A stretch of 64,000 nucleotides of DNA from Turnera subulata (lineage: Eukaryota; Streptophyta; Magnoliopsida; Malpighiales; Passifloraceae): NCBI GenBank assembly GCA_028386065.3, contig JAKUCV010004361.1, positions 5,625 to 69,624 on the forward strand, given 5' to 3'. Under the pieces are notes generated by a model. It searched no databases. It was not told the DNA's origin and saw nothing but the letters and a program-made list of their open reading frames with translations. The position numbers were made by a program, and so were the translations under genes. How positions within the stretch are numbered: the first letter of the stretch is position 1; every line of letters begins with the position of its first letter. Positions 1 through 8,971 of the stretch are shown here, piece after piece.

Positions 1-241
1 GGCTTGGATCCATAGTTTGCATGTGTCGCATACAGTGTTAGTGAGTTTAAGTCTTCCGCTGTGCACTGTTGTTATATTTATTGGGCCAATGGGCCGGTAT
101 TGTTATTTACGATGTTTACTATTTTGGGCCGTTGGGCCGAGATATTCTTTTATACACTGTATGCTGGGCCTTGATTGGCCGGGTCGTCACAGTTTCGGCC
201 TGTATTTACTGTGTACGGTAAATTCGGGTCGGGGCGTTTCA
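1..241 (+). mobile_element. 3' end of a large LTR (same family as 58066-61021)
   Basis: Read on the - strand, this stretch matches the start of the repeats at 58066 and 63342: TGAAACGCCCCGACCC, then the TTTACCGTACACAGTAAA block, then the CAACACTGTATGCGACA and ACTATGGATCC blocks. On + it is therefore the right-hand end of an LTR, ending GGGGCGTTTCA at 241. What follows 241 does not resemble a primer-binding site, so it is a 3' LTR, a solo LTR or a fragment whose rest lies outside the window. It differs at many positions from the 63342 copy, so it is an older insertion. Confidence 0.8.
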
Positions 242-1473
242 GGGAAACCAGCATTGGAAAAGTTTATACTGGGTGGGTGTTTAAAATTCAGTTAATCATA
301 TTCTTGTGAAATTATATAGTTAGGAAAATTAATTGATCGGATCTGGAGTTAGATTTAGTTAAAATTTTGTTAGAGAGTGTTTGATTTAGGGGGCTATAAC
401 TAGTTGGTGATTAGATATTATAACCTATTAAATCACATGATTCGTTCAAAATAGGTAATTAACAATTGCAATCTTTTCTAATTCGATTTTTCTTTTTGTC
501 GAGAATGAATAGCTTTCTTGCGAATTGAATTGAGCGTCCGTCCATCTGTAATCAGACATCAACAAACGCAGAATTAACTTGCATACCAAAAAAACCTCAT
601 AGAAAATCCGCCCATTTTGCTTTTGATAAATTCGATGCCTTGCCTAACTTTCATCAGACAAATAAAGTAATGCAATAACGTCAGAATTGATAGCTACGAG
701 CTACTACTAGAGCTAGCGTTGGGAATTGCAACCACCGAATTGCCCCAATCAGGACAAACATGTTAAACTGGATTGGACCTTGGGGAAAATTAGAATCGTG
801 CAATAAAACCAAAAAAAAAACAGGAATTGTAAGACATGGCGAAACTCCGATACTTCAAATTTTTGTTAGCCCGTTGATGCAAGGACAGAAAGAAAAATAT
901 TTAGTGTTAATTTTTTTATTTTTTTAACAGTATAGTGTTACTTTTTTTGGGGGTTGAAGTAGTGAAAATATAACTCTGATCAAGTCAAAGTAGAGTTATA
1001 TTATGTTACTATAATGGAAGAACTTGATGGGGGAATCTCAATCCCACGAATAAATGAAACGAAATCTGAACGTAATAAAAGACCGTGGAGAGCAGGAAAA
1101 GTCTAAAGAAGGAAATCCAACCCCCTGAGAAATGTTCGCCGATTTGCTTGTACAGTACTCCTCCTCCATTTAGGAACCTACTACGGTTCTACCCGAACGA
1201 AACCAATTAAAACCCGTTCAATTTTGCCGCCTCACATCTGCATACCGTTACCGCTACTACTCATTTAGTCAACCGACGACATTTATTTTTATTAACTTCT
1301 TCCACTACCTACTTATCCCCCACGACAGTCCCTCCCCTCCCTGGACACAAATCAGGAAACACCACTCCCTTACTTTCTATTATTGCAAATTTCCATTAAA
1401 ACAAAAAAAATAAATTAAACAGGAGGGTCTAGAACTTTTCTTTAAAATTTCCATAAACGACCTTCCACCTCCT

Positions 1474-1505
<32 letters not shown>

Positions 1506-1793
1506 AGTCATCTTACACAGTCCATTACTTTATGCGGTTTATTATAATAATAATCGTCAAAAACCGCAGCTGACGCCAGTATTACCACATCTGCCACCTG
1601 GTTTCCAACCAGGCCTCAAAAAAAACCAGCGTCCCAAAAACCCTCCAGCCAAAAATAGTGAGCATTTTTTTTTCTTCTTTTTTCTCTCAGTACTACTTTC
1701 TTCAATTTATTTATATTTCTTTTTCTTTTTTCTATTTTCACCGTTTAAGCGTCTTCTCTGGGTCAACTTGTTGTCCTTATAATTCCTATAAGT
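242..1793. other. Intergenic region and promoter / 5' leader of the PFK gene
   Basis: No gene was recognised here. The first kilobase is AT-rich and featureless. From about 1140 it becomes C/T-rich (CTCCTCC runs, a CT repeat at 1482-1505), which is typical of a plant core promoter and 5' leader. No unambiguous TATA box was placed. Confidence 0.4.
1482..1505 (+). repeat. (CT)n microsatellite upstream of PFK
   Basis: About twelve CT dinucleotides in a row, roughly 350 bp before the first PFK start codon. Pyrimidine-rich CT patches are common near plant transcription starts, so this probably lies in or next to the 5' leader. Confidence 0.8.
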
Positions 1794-1853
1794 ATGGGTG
1801 CTGGTTTCTCAGTCCTTCTCGGTGTTGGGGTTTCCGTTATTGCATGGATTTGA
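1794..1853 (+). promoter_or_regulatory. Upstream ORF of 19 codons before PFK
   Basis: An ATG in good context (A at -3, G at +4) opens a 19-codon frame reading [19 protein letters not shown]. Its TGA (1851-1853) overlaps the next ATG at 1844, which is the first in-frame PFK start. The peptide is hydrophobic. If it is in the mRNA, scanning ribosomes would meet it first and be steered past 1844 toward the ATG at 2051. Whether it is transcribed is not visible. Confidence 0.45.
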
Positions 1854-2050
1854 TTACCCTCTCTACTACTGCTGCCAATCTCACGCCGCCGCGACCAATT
1901 GTCTCCGCTTCCTCCTCGCTCCTCAAGTCGCGTTTCCCGGATTCTTCTTCTTTGGTCGTCACCACGAATTCCTCGGCGCTCAGTTTCTCGGCTCGTGCTG
2001 CTGGTTCGGGTTCGGGTATCAAGGTCGGTTCGCCGAGATCACGAGTTGTC
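1844..2050 (+). other. In-frame N-terminal extension of PFK (possible transit peptide)
   Basis: Between the ATG at 1844 (MDLITL) and the family start at 2051 the frame is open for 69 codons. The encoded stretch is rich in Ser, Thr, Ala and Pro with scattered Arg and almost no acidic residues, which is the usual composition of a chloroplast transit peptide. The rest of the protein belongs to the cytosolic PFK3 group, not the plastid PFK4/5 group. The stretch could be translated, or could be 5' leader that happens to be open. Confidence 0.4.
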
Positions 2051-5000
2051 ATGGCCTCCACCCCCTCCAAGCCTAAAATCGTCACCGGCGATTACGGCTA
2101 CGTCCTCGAAGACGTCCCTCATTTGACCGATTACCTCCCCGATCTTCCCGTGCGTATTTATTACGCGCCTACTCTGTACTCTTTTTTTTTTTTTCATTTT
2201 CACAAAACAGTCATTTCTTCTTTTATTATTAATTATTTCTAATTCTCTTTTTTGTAGACTTATCCAAATCCGTTACAAGATAATCCCGCTTACTCGATCG
2301 TTAAGTAAGTTAGTTACACTGATCCTGTAATCAAAATTAGTACTACTACAATTTTATAACCGCCGCAGCTTCATTCACCGGCCGTGTTATTTTCTGGTTT
2401 ACAGGCAGTATTTCGTACATGTGGATGATACTGTTCCCCAAAAGGTTAGCAATCGCTTTTCTGTGTTTGTTGGTTGTTACACGAATCCAAGCCCATCTTG
2501 GATGCGATTGTTTTATTGGTTGAAAAGGAAAAGCCTCGCTACTTGATTGTTGGTGGGTAATATTTAGTGCGACTTTTTGAAAGAAATCAGAAATTCTTAA
2601 GTTAGGTTTTTGTCTCCGGCAGATTGTTGTACACAAGGATAGCCCCAGAGGGGTCCATTTCCGGCGTGCCGGTCCCCGCCAGAAGGTACGAGTTTGAATG
2701 CATTTTGGCTGTGTGAAATTGGTGAGTAATGTGATTGATTGTGACGGAATGGTTTGGATGGATTCTTTCTTGTCAGGTCTATTTTCAGTCGGATGAAGTT
2801 CATGCTTGTATTGTCACATGTGGGGGTCTCTGCCCTGGCCTCAACACAGTTATTAGAGAGATCGTTTATAGCTTGGATTACATGTATGGCGTGAAGAGGG
2901 TTCTGGGGATTGATGTAAGTGATTACTCTAGGCTTTGATTCAGTTTTTGGGCTATTTCTTTCCTTCCCTCAAAAGTCTTTGACTGCAAGTTCTGATGGGT
3001 GTGCTTCCTTATTGGGGAGGTACTAAAAGGATGGGTAGTCCTTGTCATGCACATGCTAAAATTTGATGCATTTTCATGGTTCAATGTGCACTTCAGAATA
3101 TAAATTCAAGCAATTGAGACTTTTAAATGTAGGTGTTGTTGTTCTGTAATCTAATTAAAACCTACCAGGCTGTCAGAGCATTAACAATGGCATATCTGAC
3201 AAGGGTAATGAATTCTGTAGGGTGGGTACAGGGGTTTTTATGCTCGAAATACAATTAACCTTACCCCTAAAGTTGTGAACGATATTCACAAACGTGGCGG
3301 AACCATTCTTGGAACATCAAGAGGTGGGCATGATACCATGAAGATTGTTGACAGCATTCAGGATCGTGGAATTAATCAGGTTTTTCAAAGATTTTATTTG
3401 TTTCAGGAATGTAATCATAATTTGGAAGTCATTCACTGGTGACAATTAATTCATTTCTCATTTTCGGTTTCTTGAAATGCAGGTTTACATAATTGGAGGA
3501 GATGGAACTCAGAAAGGAGCATCCGTGATCTTTGAGGTAATTTCATTATGTTGATTCTTCTCTGGCTCTTCCAGTTTCTGGTGATTATAATTCTGAAATG
3601 CATGCAAGAAAAGCATCGGAAATGGTTTATAAGATATCTAGTCTAGGAAAAGATGTGTAATATAGTGATCAAGTCAAAAGAGGATTATTTGGTAGGTGAT
3701 AGCTAGTCATAGAAAAGGGAAAAATTCAATAGATGTATTGTTTGTTTCTTTTCTTAAAAGTTTTTAATGCTTCAATCTTTCAGGAAATAAGAAGGCGAGG
3801 TCTTAAAGTTGCTGTTGTTGGAATCCCCAAAACCATTGATAATGACATCCCGGTATTTCCCTTGATTTTTCCCAAACTGCTAGTATTTTTGGTGCAGCTA
3901 GGATATCAAAAAGCAGCTGAATACTATCTTATTGCAAGTAATCGTGCAATTTCTAAAATTGCTTTTATATGACAGGTCATTGACAGGTCCTTTGGTTTTG
4001 ATACTGCTGTTGAGGAAGCTCAACGTGCTATTAATGCAGCACACGTTGAGGCTGAAAGTGTTGAGAATGGTATTGGCCTCGTGAAGTTAATGGGTCGCTA
4101 CAGTGGTATGCTCTGTTACATATGCTTGGATCCTCTCTAGTTTTATTGCTTCCTTGAATGTTCCCATTATATCAGAATGAGTTGAGATATCGGGTATTTC
4201 CTGATTGGTTTAAAAACATTTAATTCTAGCTCTTTTTTTTTTTTTTAAGTTGTGTTTTGCTGTATATGGAAAGGACATTCCTGGCCATTGTGTTTTCTTA
4301 TGCTTTCTAGGTGACTCTTTGTAAGAATATAGCCAAGTAGCTACCATGTGGTTTATTGTTCATCTCATCTGCTAACAATCTTGAACTATTGGAGTTGGTG
4401 TTTGGGATTGATCAAACAACCTGTTTGTGATCGTGAATTTTGATAGTATTGTTGACCTTATGAGCTATGCGCTAGTAGGATAGTCATATCTTGCTCCATG
4501 ATACTGTTCACTTTTAACTAGACCAATATCCTGGCCGTTGCAAAGTCCAAGTTTTGATTCAGATCAGAATGTGTTAGTCTTCCCCTACAATAGCTGGTCT
4601 AATTAGGATAAATCAATCATGTCCTGAACGAAGCTCCTGGCTTTTATTCCAAATGATTAAGTTCATTTTTGTTGGGCTTGGGGTCACCCGTTGTCTTGTC
4701 TTTTTTACTTTTCATTCTTATTTGTCCTTGTCAAGTCTATGGGCTAACTTGGTTCCTCCTACAATGGGAACTTGGTAGCACATCTTGGTTTCAATTTAAT
4801 GGCTGTATTTGGACACTCGATGCAGGATTTATTGCAATGTATGCCACTCTTGCAAGCCGAGATGTAGATTGCTGCTTGATTCCAGAGTCACCCTTTTATC
4901 TGGAAGGAGAAGGTGGTCTGTTTGAATTCATTGAGAAACGACTTAAAGAAAATGGGCACATGGTTATAGTGATAGCTGAAGGTGCTGGACAGGAGCTACT

Positions 5001-6271
5001 TTCTGAGAGCAATCAATCAAAGGATGCTTCAGGAAACAAGCTTCTCCAAGATATTGGCCTCTGGATGTCCCAGAGGATCAGGGTATGTATTCATATTGTT
5101 GTGAATTATCATCTTAACATTCTACGGTTCTATCTTTTAGCTTCCTGATACCAAGTTTTCTACCTTTACATTGTTTCTCTACTTAAAAAAAAAAAAGGGA
5201 GTTAACCAGTTTTGTATGCCACCTGCAGGACTACTTTTCAACAGAGAGGAAGCTGGGTATAACCCTTAAATATATAGGTAGGAATTACATAATGCAATCA
5301 GTATATTGGACTTCTATTAGGCGACAAAAGGCCTGTTATTACCTAGCGTAATTAAGCCATGAATCTTTTTTTCTGGCAGATCCTACATACATGATCCGGG
5401 CTGTTCCAAGCAATGCATCTGACAATGTGTACTGCACACTTCTTGCTCAAAGTGCAGTACATGGAGCAATGGCTGGTTATACAGGCTATACAAGTGGACT
5501 GGTTCATGGAAGACAAACGTACATACCCTTCTATGTAAGTTTATGCCTCGTATTTTGGAAGTATAAGTTTTACAGTGCACGACACAATTTACAAAGTTCT
5601 TTCTCTATGGCACTTAGGTCCTTTACTTTTTCTCTTAATTGATCAAGGTCAAAAACCAAATATCTTATTCTTTTTTGCCTTGTCACCTTTTGCTTGTTGT
5701 GGCTTTCATAATACACATGCTTACATGCTTTCTTTTTTCTTTCTTTTTACATGCCCATCCCTCTCATTTTTTTCTTCTTTCAAGTAATGTTGTTTTGCCC
5801 TTTTGGTTTTTGATTGCTCAAGTACATTTACTAATAAAAAAATGATGTGAATATCTACTTGATTTTGTGCTTTCACGTGGTTTAGGGCCATGCCCCTCAT
5901 TAGCTTGTGATTCTCTTTTGGTCGCCCATTTACCCTCCATCCATATGCAAATGATGTGTGCAGCATCAACATATGTATTTCGTTTTGTTTATTGAAGTGT
6001 GATATTTGGATGTCATTTCTCTTGCATTCTGTAAAATGAATTGGTGGTTGGTCTGCAGCGAATCACAGAGAAACAGAACAAGGTGGTTATAACTGATAGA
6101 ATGTGGGCTAGGCTTCTGTCTTCAACAAATCAGCCGAGCTTTATGAGTGTTAAAGACGTGGAAGAAGAAAAGAAACAGGAAGTTAGCAAAGGTGAAGGAT
6201 CTGATACCCAGTTATTGGATAATGGAAATTGTGCACCTGATGTTCTGGTTACTAAAGAGGTCAGCAGCTGA
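2051..6271 (+). CDS. PFK3: ATP-dependent 6-phosphofructokinase, PFK3 type (13 exons)
   Basis: Phosphorylates fructose 6-phosphate with ATP, the committing step of glycolysis. Exons: 2051-2149, 2258-2304, 2405-2444, 2623-2685, 2777-2914, 3221-3379, 3483-3536, 3784-3852, 3976-4105, 4826-5082, 5229-5277, 5380-5534, 6059-6271. All junctions are GT..AG and the frame holds throughout, giving 490 residues, close to the 489 I recall for Arabidopsis PFK3. Visible motifs: GGLCPGLN (99-106), the nucleotide-site GGDGT (187-191), the catalytic PKTIDND (215-221), MGRYSG (262-267) and the C-terminal ITEKQN / [10 protein letters not shown] block. The start at 2051 (MASTPSKPK) matches where cytosolic PFK3 proteins begin. 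An in-frame ATG at 1844 would add 69 Ser/Thr/Ala/Arg-rich residues resembling a plastid transit peptide. No truncation or frameshift was seen. Confidence 0.95.
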
Positions 6272-7081
6272 TTGAGATTGAAACCGTATTGCTCGATTAT
6301 TTATCACTGTTGGTCATGGTTTATCTGCTTCCTTGTATTTAGAAGGCTGTTTTTTGGTTTTGGTATTTAGTATCCGGAGGCTGATGTGTGCCTTCACACT
6401 TTTGTTGAAAGAAATTAGCAAAGTTGATTCATTGTTCCATGAGGACAGTAATCGTAGTTGCTGAGAATTGAGATAAATATTTATCTACGGAGTGAATGAT
6501 GAGGTGTCTCATCTCATATGCTTTCTTAAGTTCCCATATGCTCTAAGCGTGGGGTATATGACTGTATTTAAAGTAAGCATCCAGTTAACTTCTTTTTTCC
6601 AATTGACTTGAAGAAGACAAGCAAAATAATAAAGAGAGATTTTTGTAAATGTCGCATGCTGACGAATCAAAACTAGATGATGGCCATGGTGACGTGTTTC
6701 ACGGTAATGATCAGCAGCACTTGTGTAGTTTGGGCCGTTAAATGCAAGATACTGAAGTTCAGTGTATGTGCTCTGCCAGTTGATTGTATCTCTTTTCAGG
6801 GCTAAAGACTCAAAATCCAGGCGTTGGATGCAATGTAGATGTCCACAAATAAATTTTTGTTTGTTTGTATCACTTGTGAATTGTGGATCATAGACATTCA
6901 TTAACCACTGAAGAGCATGCTTCAAGTGATTCATGGAAAGAGACGTGCTTAATCATTAACTTTTTGTTTTGTCCAATCATTAAAAATATTGAGCATGGTC
7001 GAGTTGGGGGGATGGATGTGAAATAGTCAGTCCTTTTTATATTTGTGATTGTGGGCCGCGCCTGGTATTAAGTTTGTTTTG
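6272..7081. other. Region 3' of PFK
   Basis: The 3' UTR of PFK runs from 6272 for a few hundred bases (T-rich, no clear single polyadenylation signal). Beyond it the sequence is plain AT-rich intergenic DNA. Open frames here (for example 6509-6934 on -) show no family resemblance and were not called. Confidence 0.3.
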
Positions 7082-7103
7082 TTACAGATTCACGACCGTG
7101 CAG

Positions 7104-7210
7104 TTCTCATCCAAAAAAAGATTGACGACGACACAGCATTCCTCATCCAAAAAAAGATTGACGAGGACCCAGCATTCCTCATACAAAAAAAGATTGACGA
7201 ACCTGCACCA
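7104..7210 (+). repeat. 36-bp tandem repeat, three in-frame copies
   Basis: Three adjacent copies (7104-7138, 7139-7174, 7175-7210) of a unit built on CTCATCCAAAAAAAGATTGA. On + it stays in frame and encodes variants of FLIQKKIDEDPA, followed by a basic tail (PKKSRSRKRSS) and a stop at 7303. A splice-acceptor-like TGTTACAG sits at about 7080-7087. It could be a small exon or a gene remnant. I do not recognise a family. Confidence 0.7.
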
Positions 7211-7815
7211 AAGAAATCTCGGTCTAGAAAAAGGTCTTCGGGTCAAAGATGGTTCAACAATGCCATGTGCTGTTATATTGCTGACAATGCACATGAACAT
7301 TAGAATTAAGAGGGTATTGTAAAGTAAAAGTATCACTCGAAAAGTAAACCAGGGCGACGGGAGATACGAGGGTTGTTCTTGTACAGAAGATCCCTCAAAA
7401 GTTGAAGAGAGAACATAAGTAATGGAATAGGGAAATCTTTAAGCAGTCTTTTGTTTCTGTATTTCAAAAAAAAAAAAAAAGAAATTGCCTCCTGTATGTA
7501 GTTTTTTTGTTCATAATCAAACACAAAGCTATTAAGGTGTAGTCTTTATTAGTGCAAAGGTGTAATACAAAATTTGCGGGTTGTTTTCTTTTTGGTTGAA
7601 TTGAACAGGACAGAGAGGAATGCTAATCACATTGATCCCGGCCGAAATGTGATATGGCAATGTTAATGAGACTAAACTGTCTCCAAAGAAATGCGACAAA
7701 AAAAAAAAAAACTCCAAAGAAGTTTCCATCCGGGTCATTCTCGGGTACAACAACACACTTGAACTTATTATTAAAGAAAAACTAGATATTAATTTGCACC
7801 CAAAAGGATAGTACC
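7211..7815. other. Gene-free AT-rich stretch
   Basis: Poly(A/T) runs at about 7468-7481 and 7695-7708 suggest old retroposon tails. Nothing else could be assigned. Confidence 0.25.
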
Positions 7816-7978
7816 TAATGAACCACAAGAGCTATGTCTCCTTTGTTTTTTCTATTATGTCATTGAATTTCATGTATGTTTATTTTTGCCCTACCCTGGA
7901 TTCATCCTAGGAAAGGCCTATGATGAATGACATATGCCCATTGTAGACCAAAAAAATGGACTTAATGAACCACAAGAG
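7816..7978 (+). mobile_element. Small insertion (131 bp) bounded by a 16-bp direct repeat
   Basis: TAATGAACCACAAGAG occurs at 7816-7831 and again at 7963-7978. The 131 bp between them contain GGATTCATCC (similar to a Pol III B box) and a short A-run near the right end. Exact long flanking repeats of this kind are made by LINE-type retroposition, so a worn SINE is the best guess. No clear A box was found. Confidence 0.4.
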
Positions 7979-7982
7979 AGAT

Positions 7983-8742
7983 TATTTTTTTTGATAAGAA
8001 GGCTCCAGGCCATAAGCATTGCATTAATAGTTGATAGTGTTACAGTCTGAATTTAGTGAGTTCCAAACACGACTAGGCGGAACCGTAGCCCAGAAGCACT
8101 AGGTTTTACCTAAGTATGACATGACATGCACAGTGTCAGCTGCAAGTCGTAGGAGCATATACACATTCAAAAGAAAGGCACTATGATCCTCACCTGGGGC
8201 TGGGGAGACCACGGCCCTATACAAAATATATGAGTCAGTTTCCAAAATAACTCGTGGCAAGCCCAATTCTCGGGCTTTCGAAATACCCTCACACCTCAGT
8301 TGTCCTTTTGTTAAAAAAAAAATAAAATAAGAATATAGGGTCATTTTTATTATTTATACATACCAATTCTTTTCCAATGAAATTGAATCTTAAATCCGAT
8401 AAATTTTGCTTAGATTTAAAATATTACCAAAATATTGATCCAAAAATAAAAAATAGAATTCAATTCCTGTTTTAAATTAAGTAGAATTATACCACACTAA
8501 GGAATTGATTTCAATTCCATAATACCAAACGTGCTGTTAGTGCAATCGCTTCTAACAAAGCGGGATCTGTTATCCATTGCCACTTTCATTGCCAAAGCTC
8601 CCAAGAAGCGCCCACCATAATCTCTGAAAACTGCCCCTATTTCTCCACCCTGCCTTTTGACGATACCCGCGTCAGTATTTACCTTGATAGTACACAAGGG
8701 GGACCGTTGAGGGGAGCGCGCCCTCCATGTGCCAATCTCCAT
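7983..8742 (-). pseudogene. Broken LINE RNase H-like domain
   Basis: Two - strand pieces resemble the C-terminal RNase H (RVT_3) domain of plant LINEs. Piece one (8742 down to about 8530) has IKVNTDAG and GAVFRDYGGRFLGALA. Piece two (about 8310 down to 8099) has ARELGLPRVILETDS. They are separated by about 220 bp of AT-rich DNA that is not coding. A T-run at 7986 on + would be the poly(A) tail of the - strand element. Both pieces lack the rest of the LINE. The nearby + strand LINE encodes a related domain but is a different copy. Confidence 0.6.
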
Positions 8743-8971
8743 ACGAAGTTCTTTGTGCGATTATGGATATAGGCGGATCACATTTTCTTCCAAAAACCCG
8801 CCGTGGTGGCCTCAGCAGTCCAAAATTCAACTTGTCAACACTAAATAGATGCAAAGGTGATCTCTCAGGAAAATAAGTTATTTCTAAATAATTATTTCGG
8901 AACAAAGGAGTAAGTAATTTCCAAAATCCGTCCTCTAAAAATAAAAAAGAACATGAGTGTATTTTTAAGGG

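Noticed and set aside
6509..6934. 141-codon - strand ORF downstream of PFK
   Set aside because: It has no recognisable domain, no splice or promoter context, and is overlapped by the PFK 3' region.
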